Shown here: piece by piece, positions 24,324 to 32,092 of the stretch
How positions within the stretch are numbered: position 1 is the first letter of the stretch
Layout: the number at the start of each line of letters is the position of its first letter
NCBI RefSeq assembly: GCF_900269665.1
Contig: NZ_LT985361.1
Span: 6,397,933 to 6,461,932, forward strand
Length of the DNA: 64,000 bases
Direction of reading: 5' to 3'
Origin: Nocardia suismassiliense
GTDB taxonomy: Bacteria; Actinomycetota; Actinomycetes; Mycobacteriales; Mycobacteriaceae
Notes under the pieces: model-generated
The model's input: only the letters and a program-made list of their open reading frames with translations
What the model was told of the DNA's origin: nothing
Databases searched by the model: none
Program-made: the position numbers and the translations under genes

Positions 24324-25408
24324 CGCCGACCAGACGCCAACTGGAAAAGTATGATGCCCAGCCCATCTGGGATATCGCTCAAACGTTCAAACGCATCGGC
24401 CCGCAGATCGAGAACCTGTTCGAGCGTTATGTCGGCAGCGTCACCGCGCCCGACTGGCAGGGCGTGGCGGCCGAAGCGGCACTGGACCGCGCAGGCAAGG
24501 ACCGGAAGACGGCGTACGCGATGGCCGATACCCTGACGGCGTCGGCGGACCGGCTCGAGCAGGGCTACTGGGACGTCAGCACGCCGTTGAAGACCGCCCG
24601 CCAGCACATCACCTCCGCCGAGGCCGCGGGTTTTGCTGTCGGGTCGACGCTCGGTGTCTCCTTGCCGCAAGGAAGCGATCCGACGCCGGCGTTGGAATCG
24701 ACCCGAGCCGAATGGGAACGTCAAATCGTCACCGCCGCCAATAGCGTGGAAACCGAAGACAAGCGGCTGCAACAGGATCTGACGAAACTCAGCGCGGCGA
24801 TGAAGACCGAGTTCGACGCGATCGGCGGCAGCCAGACCACACTCGATGAGAAACGCTTCTCCGACGCGGAACGTTTCATCTTCGACGAGATGAAACGGAA
24901 CATCAACTCCGACACCGTCAAATCGATCCAGGGGCTGCTGCGCGAGCCGAAGTGGTATGAGTTCGGCCGCAACTACGGCAACGACATCATGACGGCCCTG
25001 ACGATGTGGGGCGTGAAGGTCGCGCCGGGGCAAGATTGGGACCACAAACCACAGCTACAGAGCAAATTCGATCTGAAGACGTCGAACGACTTCTATTTCA
25101 AGCAGCCCGGCACCGACCGGAAGGTCTACTACGATATCTATTCGAACATTCACTACGGATACGTCGGTCGCGCCGCGGGGATCGACTCCGAGACACTGAT
25201 CAAGGGTGCCTCGCTCGGCGAGGCGATCACCGGCAACGACGACGAGGCAGACCAGATCACCATGCGCGCCGGGATCGACCTCTACAACAAATACGGACCC
25301 AACATGACGCCGGAACAGTTCCACCAAGGTGTGACCGAGGCGATCGACAAGATGGAAGCCGCCGAGAACGACGGCAGAGACCTCACCCAGTTCAAGCACG
25401 AGAACTGA
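24320..25408 (+). CDS. Polymorphic toxin with ESX-type N-terminus and toxin type 44 C-terminus
   Basis: 362 residues. The N-terminal 110 residues are helical with D-W-Q-G (45-48), a W-x-G turn typical of type VII-exported proteins. The middle (125-200) is helical linker. The C-terminal 205-330 matches what I know as polymorphic toxin type 44: Q-D-W-D-H-K-P-Q-L (238-246), Y-Y-D-I-Y-S-N-I-H-Y-G-Y-V-G-R-A-A-G (270-287), D-D-E-A-D (307-311) and G-I-D-L-Y-N-K-Y-G. The biochemical target of this toxin family is not known to me. The ATG at 24320 overlaps the partner gene by 4 bp (ATGA) and the stop shares one base with the next ATG. Confidence 0.8.
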   Translation: MTPTRRQLEKYDAQPIWDIAQTFKRIGPQIENLFERYVGSVTAPDWQGVAAEAALDRAGKDRKTAYAMADTLTASADRLEQGYWDVSTPLKTARQHITSAEAAGFAVGSTLGVSLPQGSDPTPALESTRAEWERQIVTAANSVETEDKRLQQDLTKLSAAMKTEFDAIGGSQTTLDEKRFSDAERFIFDEMKRNINSDTVKSIQGLLREPKWYEFGRNYGNDIMTALTMWGVKVAPGQDWDHKPQLQSKFDLKTSNDFYFKQPGTDRKVYYDIYSNIHYGYVGRAAGIDSETLIKGASLGEAITGNDDEADQITMRAGIDLYNKYGPNMTPEQFHQGVTEAIDKMEAAENDGRDLTQFKHEN

Positions 25409-25764
25409 TGCGCAACCCCGGCCCCGCCGTCTGCGTAATCGCCAGTGCGGGTGCCGCTCTCGGCACGGTCATACTGCTCGGCCGCATGTGGAACGCCTGC
25501 GACGTCGGCGGTGCCGGCAACGCGATGGTCCTGCTGTTGCTCTACTTGCCCGCCACCTTTGTCGTCTCGGTCGCGGTGACGGGGGTTGTGTATGCGGTCA
25601 CGCAAAGGGTGAGTCATCGGACGCCGCTCGCCTGCCTCGCCGCCGTCGTCACCGCAGTCCTGGTCGTGTGGGCCACGCTGTGGCCGTTCCACGGCGGCGA
25701 CTACCCGTCACCGATCTGCGAGAACAACATTCCGCCATGGTGGCCGGACTGGATCCCGCTGTGA
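25408..25764 (+). CDS. Small membrane protein, candidate immunity protein
   Basis: 118 residues with three predicted membrane segments (about 6-25, 38-63, 73-91) and a Trp/Pro-rich tail (N-N-I-P-P-W-W-P-D-W-I-P-L). The ATG overlaps the toxin stop by one base (TGATG), so the two are co-translated; placement directly after a toxin gene is the usual position of immunity genes. A membrane immunity protein would suggest a toxin acting at or across the membrane, but a plain membrane hypothetical is also possible. Confidence 0.6.
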   Translation: MRNPGPAVCVIASAGAALGTVILLGRMWNACDVGGAGNAMVLLLLYLPATFVVSVAVTGVVYAVTQRVSHRTPLACLAAVVTAVLVVWATLWPFHGGDYPSPICENNIPPWWPDWIPL

Positions 25765-25805
25765 TTGCCTGTGGGCCCAGTTCAGCGGTGGAAGGGTTGT
25801 TCGAG

Positions 25806-26018
25806 GTGGCGGCCAGATCAGGTTCGGGCTTCCGACCAGGCAGGACAAGCCGCGTTCAAGTAGCGGCCAGATCAGGCGCGAGCTCCCAGCCAGGCGAGAC
25901 AGATCGCGCTCGCGCAGCGACCAGGTCCGGGCCGAGTCCCCGGCAGACGGGCAGTCGCGTTGGAATAGCGACTAGGTTCGGCTCGAGCTGCCGGGCAGGA
26001 GGGACCGTCCGCGTTCGA
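25806..26018. repeat. Four degenerate tandem repeats of about 54 bp
   Basis: Copies start at 25806, 25860, 25914 and 25965 (54, 54, 51 and 54 bp). Each begins with a G-C-G-G-C-C-A-G-A-T-C-like block and ends CGCG-T-T. The last copy lies inside the 3' end of the neighbouring SDR gene on the minus strand. Copies are diverged from one another, so expansion is old. Confidence 0.75.
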
Positions 26019-26865
26019 AGAAGCGTTGGACCTGGTTTCGGGTGAGGTTGGTCCAGGCTTGGACGGGGGCCGACCACCATGGTGCGATTTCGCGGGGGCG
26101 GGTGGTGACGGCGTGGCAGACGAGGTCCGAGGCCTCGTCGACGGTGAGGCCGGGGACTCGGCTGAAGTCGGTGGGGGCGCTCATTCTGGTGTGCACCAGG
26201 GGCATGTAGATGGAGGTGGTGGTGACGCCGTCGCCGGAGACCTCCGCGGCGACGCTGCGCAGCCACACGTCGAAGGCCGACTTCGACGCGCCGTAGGCCG
26301 CCCACTGCGGGGCGGGCGGCATGAGCACACCCCAGGTGGAGATGTTGACGATGTGGCCCTGTTTGCGTTCGCGCATGTCCGGCAGCAGGGTGAGTAGCAG
26401 GCGCACCGGGCCGAGGTAGTTGATGTCGATGGTGCGGGTGAAATCGTGGAAGCGGTCGTAGGAATCGCTGATGGAGCGGCGAATCGACTTGCCCGCGTTG
26501 TTGATCACCACGTCGATGTGGCCGTGTTCGTCCAGGAACTGACGAGCCAACCGCTCCACCGCGTCCATATCGGTGAGGTCGGCGGGATAGACGTGCGCGG
26601 TGCCGCCGTCGGCCTCGATCTCGGCGGCGACCTGACGCAGGTCGTCGGCGGACCGGGCGACCAAGAGCACGATCGCGCCCGCCGCGCCGAGCTTGCGCGC
26701 ACTCGCCTTGCCGATGCCGTGTGACGCGCCGGTGACCAGCACGATCTTGCCGTCGACCGCCTCACGCAGCGTCTTCGCGCGCGGACGGGAGGTCGGATAC
26801 AGCAGCCGCGTCGCCACTCGCTCGGCAATCGGCCGCCCGTTGCTCTGCGCCGGAGTCTCGTTCAC
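25972..26865 (-). CDS. Short-chain dehydrogenase/reductase
   Basis: 297-residue SDR with an N-terminal extension of about 38 residues. Cofactor motif T-G-A-S-H-G-I-G (45-52), N-N-A-G (122-125), catalytic Ser176, Tyr191 and Lys195 (Y-G-A-S-K). The combination with the long N-terminus and C-terminal W-W-S-A-P-V-Q-A-W resembles the acyl-CoA reductase-type SDRs of mycolic-acid bacteria, which could be linked to lipid metabolism, but substrate is not readable. The 3' end overlaps the last unit of the 54-bp repeat. Confidence 0.87.
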   Translation of the reverse strand: MNETPAQSNGRPIAERVATRLLYPTSRPRAKTLREAVDGKIVLVTGASHGIGKASARKLGAAGAIVLLVARSADDLRQVAAEIEADGGTAHVYPADLTDMDAVERLARQFLDEHGHIDVVINNAGKSIRRSISDSYDRFHDFTRTIDINYLGPVRLLLTLLPDMRERKQGHIVNISTWGVLMPPAPQWAAYGASKSAFDVWLRSVAAEVSGDGVTTTSIYMPLVHTRMSAPTDFSRVPGLTVDEASDLVCHAVTTRPREIAPWWSAPVQAWTNLTRNQVQRFFERGRSLLPGSSSRT

Positions 26866-26951
26866 GCTTCCGACTCTATTAGCAGCGCGCCAATTTGGGT
26901 GGCGTTCGATGCGCCGTGCTCACCAGCGGCATGCCGCCCTCGCGCTCACGA

Positions 26952-27398
26952 TCAGTCCCGCCCGTCGGCCGCACGCAGGAGTTCCGGCAGATCTTGCCGG
27001 GTGAGGTACGCGGCGATCCGGAGTCCGCCGTCGACCCGCCGAATCAACAAGTCGCTGTAAACCTCGATGGCTCTGCCGTCACCAAAGGTCAACGCCCACT
27101 GCACCGAGGTGAGCCAGTAGTGTCCGCCGAGCTCGGTGGTCGACTGTTCGACCAGTTCGAGTTCGGGCACCGAATCCAGTTGGCGGACCCGGCTTTCCAC
27201 TGCGGCGACGAACTCCGCCCGGGATAGGCAGAGACTGGACGACGGCGTGACGACCAGGATGGTTTCGTCGAAAAAGCTTGGCAGCGTGCCGAAGTCCGCC
27301 GCCTTGACGGTGTCGTCGTAGCGGCGGACGAAGTTGTGTACCGCGGCGGTGCCATGCGAAACGCGCTGGTCGGCAACGGCCGGATCATGCGTGACCAT
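26952..27398 (-). CDS. SnoaL-like / NTF2-fold protein
   Basis: 148-residue protein with the NTF2-like cone fold pattern: N-terminal helix with V-H-N-F-V-R-R-Y-D-D-T-V, L-P-S-F-F-D-E-T-I, later V-E-Q-S-T-T-E-L-G-G-H-Y-W-L-T-S-V-Q-W. Such proteins are often ketosteroid-isomerase-like enzymes or DUF4440 proteins; no catalytic set can be assigned. The ATG at 27398 is used; an in-frame TTG is three codons upstream. It follows the exporter gene by 17 bp and may be co-transcribed with it. Confidence 0.72.
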   Translation of the reverse strand: MVTHDPAVADQRVSHGTAAVHNFVRRYDDTVKAADFGTLPSFFDETILVVTPSSSLCLSRAEFVAAVESRVRQLDSVPELELVEQSTTELGGHYWLTSVQWALTFGDGRAIEVYSDLLIRRVDGGLRIAAYLTRQDLPELLRAADGRD

Positions 27399-27415
27399 GG
27401 CATTCAATTATGCTA

Positions 27416-28921
27416 TTAGTGCGCCGCTCCCGCGTTGGAACGGACGCGCGCGGGCGAGGCGAATCGCGCGATCATCGCCATCGCGACGAGCAGTGTGGCG
27501 CCGACCGCGGTCGCGATATGCATTCCGGAGACGAAGGATTCGCGGGCGGACTCGATCAGCGCGGCGTTGTCGCCCGACTCGTGGATGGTCTCGCCGAGGG
27601 TGGCCGCGAAGTCGCCGCCGGAGCGGAAGATCAGTGCGGCAAGCGATCCCAGCAGGGCGAGGCCGAGCGCGTTGCCGAGCTCGAAGCTGGTTTCGGAGAT
27701 GCCGACGGCCGAGCCGGCTCGTTCCGCGGGGACCGAGGACACCGCCACGTCCGACACCAGGGTGAAGGCGAGGCCGTAACCGATGCCGGCGATGGTGGAT
27801 CCGGCCAGGTACCACCCGAGGCCGCCGTGCACGCCGACGCCGAGCAGCATCAGATTGCCGACGGCCGAGGCGATCAGCGCGAACACGAAGGTGTTGCGGG
27901 TGCCGAAGCGATGACCGACCCGCGCGCCGCTCATCGAGAAGATGAAGACAGCGACCGCCATCGGAATCCCGAGCAGCGCCGCGGCCAGCGGGTCGCGTCC
28001 GGTGACCGACTGGAGGTAGATGCTGGTGAGGTAGCTCATCGCGGCCAGCGACATCATGCCGACGAGACTGGACCCGATGGCCACCGAGAACCCGGCCCTG
28101 GAGAACAGCCGCAGGTCGAGCAGTGGTTCGTCCAGCTTGCGCTGCCTGCGCACGAACACGATCAGGATCAGCACACCGAGCAGTGCGATGATGACCGACT
28201 CCGCGTCGATCCCGTTGGCCGCCGCATGCTTGACTCCGTACACCAAGGGCAGGATGCCGCCGATGGACAGCGCGACGCTCGGCAGGTCGAGTGGTCCGAG
28301 CACGCCCGCGCGATGCTCGGGCAGCACGAACGGACCGAAGGCGAGCAGGATCAGCAGCACCGGGATGTTGATGAGAAAGACCGAGCCCCACCAGAACTGG
28401 TGCAGCAGCACGCCGCCGATGATCGGGCCGACGGCCGAGCCGCCCGCGAAGAACGCGGTCCATACGCCGATGGCGGCGGCCCGTTCGCGCGCGTCCGGGA
28501 ACAGGGTGGAGATCAGCGCGAGGCTGGACGGCAGCAGGGTCGCGCCGCCGACACCCATCAGCGCCCGCGCCACGATGAGCACCGCGGCGCTCGGCGCGAA
28601 GGCGGCGACGACCGAGGCGATGCCGAAGATGGTGGCGCCGACGAGCAGGATGTTGCGCCGCCCGATCCGGTCGCCGAGGTTGCCCATGGTGATCAGCAGG
28701 CCTGCGATCAGGAAGCCGTAGATATCCAGAATCCACAGTTGCTGGGCGGCCGACGGGTCGAGGTCGACGGTGAGGGTCGGCATCGCCAGGAACAGCACCG
28801 AGATGTCCATCGACACCAGCAGCACCGGCAGCAGCAACACCGCGAGCCCGAACCACGCGCGGCGCGAGCCGACAGTGGGCGCCGCCTCCTGCGCGGACCG
28901 CACCGCCTCAACGTCTGTCAT
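27416..28921 (-). CDS. MFS drug exporter, DHA2 (14-TM) type
   Basis: 501-residue proton-coupled exporter. Motif A is G-N-L-G-D-R-I-G-R-R; motif C-like G-G-S-A-V-G-P-I-I-G-G is in TM5. Fourteen hydrophobic segments can be counted and the N- and C-termini are cytoplasmic. Start at the ATG 28921, with AGGAA upstream. Divergent from a TetR gene, with two palindromes in the 90-bp gap, the usual layout for a drug- or metabolite-induced exporter. Substrate unknown. Confidence 0.92.
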   Translation of the reverse strand: MTDVEAVRSAQEAAPTVGSRRAWFGLAVLLLPVLLVSMDISVLFLAMPTLTVDLDPSAAQQLWILDIYGFLIAGLLITMGNLGDRIGRRNILLVGATIFGIASVVAAFAPSAAVLIVARALMGVGGATLLPSSLALISTLFPDARERAAAIGVWTAFFAGGSAVGPIIGGVLLHQFWWGSVFLINIPVLLILLAFGPFVLPEHRAGVLGPLDLPSVALSIGGILPLVYGVKHAAANGIDAESVIIALLGVLILIVFVRRQRKLDEPLLDLRLFSRAGFSVAIGSSLVGMMSLAAMSYLTSIYLQSVTGRDPLAAALLGIPMAVAVFIFSMSGARVGHRFGTRNTFVFALIASAVGNLMLLGVGVHGGLGWYLAGSTIAGIGYGLAFTLVSDVAVSSVPAERAGSAVGISETSFELGNALGLALLGSLAALIFRSGGDFAATLGETIHESGDNAALIESARESFVSGMHIATAVGATLLVAMAMIARFASPARVRSNAGAAH

Positions 28922-28943
28922 CCTAGGTATTCCTCTCCATCTC

Positions 28944-28980
28944 GCGTACGCCGTACGCACAACTGGAGTACAGTGTACGC
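28944..28980. promoter_or_regulatory. Paired TetR operators between exporter and regulator
   Basis: Two inverted repeats, GCGTAC-GCC-GTACGC at 28944-28958 and GTAC-AGT-GTAC at 28968-28978, in the divergent promoter gap. Shared GTAC half-sites suggest binding of one regulator to both. Inference, but the position is classic. Confidence 0.65.
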
Positions 28981-29012
28981 AAGCTCCCCCGGAAGTGAAA
29001 GTGAGTCATGGG

Positions 29013-29693
29013 ATGACTGAGCTCAAGCTCAACCGAGCCGCCATCATCGACACCGCCATAACGCTCGCCGACGAAGAGGGCCTCGACGCGCTGTCCATGC
29101 GTCGGATCGCCGACAAGATGGGCGTCGGCGCCATGTCCCTGTACCGGCACGTCGCGAACAAGGACGAACTGCTCGAGGCGATGACCGACGAGGTGGCGCG
29201 GCGCAATCCCTACCCCTCCGCCGAGGGCCAGCAGTGGACCTGGCGCGACCGGGTCCGCATCGCCGCCGAGATCGATTGGGCGCTCTACCAGCAACATCCG
29301 TGGGTGCTACTCACCTTCGCCACGCCGCGCTACAGCTTCGGCCCGCAAAGCCTGGCCTGCCTGGCGTGGATGGTCGAGGGATTTTCCGAGCTGAATGTCT
29401 CGACTCGGGAAGCCACGGCTATGGCGTTCAGCGTGTGGAATCACATCTCCGGCGCGACCCTGCCGCATATCAGCGCCGCGCTGATGGCGCGCAAGGGAAT
29501 GAACCCGGAGGGTGACAATGGATTGCGCACGATGCTGAAAGGAAAATCACAGTTTCCGGTGCCGCCCGCGCTCGTCGACCTGGAGGGCAGCGGGATCAAC
29601 GATCTCTCGCAGGAAGATCTGCTCTACGCCGGTCTCGCCGCGCTGTGCGACGGCTTCGAGGCCAGGGCGCGCAGGCAGGCCGACTTGACCTGA
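29013..29693 (+). CDS. TetR family regulator of the divergent exporter
   Basis: 226-residue repressor. TetR_N domain at about 5-55 (I-I-D-T-A-I-T-L-A-D-E-E-G-L-D-A-L-S-M-R-R-I-A-D, recognition helix M-S-L-Y-R-H-V-A-N-K-D-E-L). The C-terminal half matches the TetR_C class that contains L-A-W-M-V-E-G-F. ATG at 29013; a GTG at 28995 would add six residues. Its operators very likely lie at 28944-28980, controlling itself and the exporter. Confidence 0.88.
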   Translation: MTELKLNRAAIIDTAITLADEEGLDALSMRRIADKMGVGAMSLYRHVANKDELLEAMTDEVARRNPYPSAEGQQWTWRDRVRIAAEIDWALYQQHPWVLLTFATPRYSFGPQSLACLAWMVEGFSELNVSTREATAMAFSVWNHISGATLPHISAALMARKGMNPEGDNGLRTMLKGKSQFPVPPALVDLEGSGINDLSQEDLLYAGLAALCDGFEARARRQADLT

Positions 29694-29745
29694 ACCTAGC
29701 TTCATGTTGCACGGTGGTCGGTGACCATCACGAACAGGAGCCACC

Positions 29746-30741
29746 GTGCACGCGATCCGTCTTCACGCCTTCGGCCCGGCCGACAATCTGCGCTACGAAA
29801 CCCTGCCCGATCTCAGTCCGGGGCCGGGTCAGGTGCGAATCACCGTGGCTGCGGCCGGAGTTCATCTCATCGACACCGCGTTGCGCAAGGGGCTGCCCGG
29901 GCCTTACCCCGTGCCGGAGTTGCCGACGGTGCCCGGGCGTGAGGTCGCCGGGACGATCGATGCGGTCGGCGCCGAGGTCGACGCGGGCTGGATCGGTAAG
30001 CAGGTGGTCGCGCACCTGGGCATGGTGCCCGGCGGGTATGCGTCGGCCGCGGTGACGGAAGTTGCTCGGCTGCACGAGATTCCGCCGAACCTCGACCCTG
30101 CCGAGGCGGTCGCGATGATCGGTACCGGCCGCACGACCATGGGCATTCTGCAATTCACCGAGCTCGGTCCGGACAGTGTTGTCATCGTGACGGCGGCGGC
30201 GGGCGGCATCGGCACGCTGCTGGTGCAGTACGCGAAGAATGCCGGGGCGACCGTGATCGGTCTTGCGGGTGGTCCCGCGAAAGTCGCACTGGTGCAACGT
30301 AATGGGGCGGACCTGGCGGTCGACTACCTGCTCGCCGACTGGCCCGAGCAGGTCCGCGGCTACCTCGGGGACCGTTCGGCGACAGTGCTGTTCGACTCGG
30401 TGGGCGGCGAGACGGCTCGCGCCGCCTTCGAGCTGCTCGGCAAAGGTGGGCAACATCTCGTCTTCGGTGCGTCCGGTCAAGATCCGAAAGACGCTGGGAC
30501 ACCGCCACTCTCCGCAGACGAGTTCGCCGCGCGCGGCATCACGTCCGAGTTCGTACTCGGCCCGCCGATGCTCCAGCGGGCGGGCGGTGACCTTCGCACC
30601 CTCGAGGACCGTGCGATCGCCGAGGCGGCCGCCGGGCGGCTACGGCCCGCAGTCCACCGATTCCCGCTCGCCGACGCTGCCGCGGCGCATCACGCCTTGG
30701 AGAACCGAGGCACGACCGGCAAGGTCGTGCTGATCCCGTGA
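29746..30741 (+). CDS. Zinc-independent quinone oxidoreductase / MDR-type dehydrogenase
   Basis: 331-residue medium-chain reductase of the quinone oxidoreductase branch. GroES-like N-terminal domain (G-P-G-Q-V-R-I-T-V-A-A-A-G-V-H-L-I-D), then Rossmann NADPH-binding A-A-A-G-G-I-G-T-L-L-V-Q-Y-A-K. The catalytic zinc ligands of alcohol dehydrogenases are absent. GTG start at 29746 with AGGAG upstream. Convergent with the methyltransferase gene, a bidirectional hairpin lying between. Confidence 0.9.
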   Translation: MHAIRLHAFGPADNLRYETLPDLSPGPGQVRITVAAAGVHLIDTALRKGLPGPYPVPELPTVPGREVAGTIDAVGAEVDAGWIGKQVVAHLGMVPGGYASAAVTEVARLHEIPPNLDPAEAVAMIGTGRTTMGILQFTELGPDSVVIVTAAAGGIGTLLVQYAKNAGATVIGLAGGPAKVALVQRNGADLAVDYLLADWPEQVRGYLGDRSATVLFDSVGGETARAAFELLGKGGQHLVFGASGQDPKDAGTPPLSADEFAARGITSEFVLGPPMLQRAGGDLRTLEDRAIAEAAAGRLRPAVHRFPLADAAAAHHALENRGTTGKVVLIP

Positions 30742-30778
30742 CGGCTTCGGGCTGAATACGATTGGCGCGCAGGGAGTT

Positions 30779-30809
30779 CGATCGCGGACGCCAGCTGCGT
30801 CCGCGATCG
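30779..30809. terminator. Bidirectional terminator hairpin
   Basis: Perfect 13-bp stem (CGATCGCGGACGC / GCGTCCGCGATCG) with a 5-base loop, between convergent genes ending at 30741 and 30821. No T tract. Confidence 0.7.
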
Positions 30810-30820
30810 CGCAGGTGCGC

Positions 30821-31498
30821 TCAGTCCGTCGGCTCGCCGTTCACCACCGCGTAGGCGAAGCCGTCCCAGCCTTTGCTACCGACGGTCTGCACGACCGTCG
30901 CCTCGAGTGCCGGTTCGGCGGCGAGCAGCTCGACGGTGGCGCGGCTGGCACGGATGGCCTGGTCCTCGGAGGTGGCGTCGACGAGGCCGCCGTGGCGCAC
31001 GACGTTGTCGACGATGATCACCGAGCCCGGGCGGGTCAGGCGCAGGGCCCATTGGACGTAGTTGGGGTTGTTGACCTTGTCCGCGTCGATGAACACCAGA
31101 TCGAACGGCTCGGGGTTCTCCTCGGCCAGCACCGGCAGGCTGTCCAGGGCCGCACCGACGCGGATGTCGACCCGCTCGCCGACCCCGGCGTCGTCGAGGT
31201 TCTTGCGCGCGACCTCGGCGTGCTTCGGCTCGAACTCGAGCGTGACCACCTGCCCCTTCTCACCGACCGCGCGAGCAAGCCAGATCGTGCTGTACCCGCC
31301 GAGGGTGCCGATCTCCAGCACCCGTCGCGCCCGCGCCGTCCGCGCGAGCAGATACAGGAACTTCCCCTGCGGCGCAGACACATCGATCGCAGGCAACTCC
31401 GCCGCGGCATTCGCCGTCAGCGCCGCCGCCGTCGCCGCGTCCTGCACCAGAGTGTCCACGATGTAACCATCGACATCGGCCCATTCGGTTGTCGTCAT
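30821..31498 (-). CDS. SAM-dependent O-methyltransferase, class I (COMT-like)
   Basis: 225-residue methyltransferase of the Mtb Rv0187/catechol O-methyltransferase-like family. SAM-binding V-L-E-I-G-T-L-G-G-Y-S-T-I-W-L-A, metal-binding F-I-D-A-D-K (after D-L-V-F), later V-D-N-V-V-R-H-G. The ATG at 31498 fits; upstream in-frame codons only translate the 72-bp repeats. The substrate (catechol- or flavonoid-like) is unknown. Confidence 0.9.
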   Translation of the reverse strand: MTTTEWADVDGYIVDTLVQDAATAAALTANAAAELPAIDVSAPQGKFLYLLARTARARRVLEIGTLGGYSTIWLARAVGEKGQVVTLEFEPKHAEVARKNLDDAGVGERVDIRVGAALDSLPVLAEENPEPFDLVFIDADKVNNPNYVQWALRLTRPGSVIIVDNVVRHGGLVDATSEDQAIRASRATVELLAAEPALEATVVQTVGSKGWDGFAYAVVNGEPTD

Positions 31499-31590
31499 AC
31501 CTCGCAGTCTGCCACCGCACTCCCTCCCCCGCCCACCACAACAAGCCCGCACTCCCCTCTGGGGATCCGCACCATTAGGGGCGGGAAACC

Positions 31591-31805
31591 GCGAGTAAGC
31601 CCGCCGTGACGTCCCACTCGAGGCCGAACCGATCCCCCAGCGGGACATCGGAGCGGGCAAACGCGAGTAAGCCCGCCGTGACGTCCCACTCGAGGCCGAA
31701 CCGATCACCCAGCGGGACATCGGAGCGGGCAAACGCGAGTGAGTTCATCGTGATGTCCCACTCGGCACCCGGCTGCTCACCCAGCGGGACATAGCGGCGG
31801 TGAAC
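31591..31805. repeat. Three tandem 72-bp repeats
   Basis: Copies start at 31591, 31663 and 31735. The first two differ at one position (C/A at 31635 equivalent); the third is diverged at about a quarter of sites. Each unit carries GTCCC and GGGAC blocks that could pair into a hairpin. 72 bp is 24 codons, and a minus-strand frame stays open across all copies, giving a repeated S-D-V-P-L-G-D-R-F-G-L-E-W-D-V-T-like peptide; I saw no start signal, so coding is not claimed. Confidence 0.8.
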
Positions 31806-31915
31806 CGCGCGTTTTGGTGCCACTAGGTTCCGTTGATCATGAACGGAGCTTCAGAGGGTATGCGAAATCGCTCCAACGCTGGCGGGGCGCGGTGGTTCGG
31901 CAAGATCCGCACTGG

Positions 31916-31969
31916 CTCTCGGGATCCGCACTGACTACGGGGGTCCCTAGTGGGCGCGGATCCCGAGAG
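31916..31969. repeat. Inverted repeat with 14-bp perfect arms
   Basis: CTCTCGGGATCCGC and GCGGATCCCGAGAG separated by 26 bp; within the loop a CACT/AGTG pair can extend the fold. It lies in a gene-free stretch downstream of the TPR gene's stop codon and might serve as a terminator, although no T tract follows. Confidence 0.65.
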
Positions 31970-32092
31970 AGGGTGCGCATTTTGCTGGCAGCGGGCTGGT
32001 TCATCTCCCGCTGGTCTTGAAAGCCGACGGCACCGCTCCCCTTGGACGGGCGCACTCCTCCGCCGCCCCGCGTGCGAGTGGGTGGTTGGGGA

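Noticed and set aside
30821..31732. Longer O-methyltransferase starting within the 72-bp repeats
   Set aside because: The extra 78 residues only translate the intergenic repeats and have no similarity to methyltransferases; the ATG at 31498 gives the normal length.
31591..31805. CRISPR array from the 72-bp repeats
   Set aside because: There are no unique spacers and only three units; no cas genes nearby.
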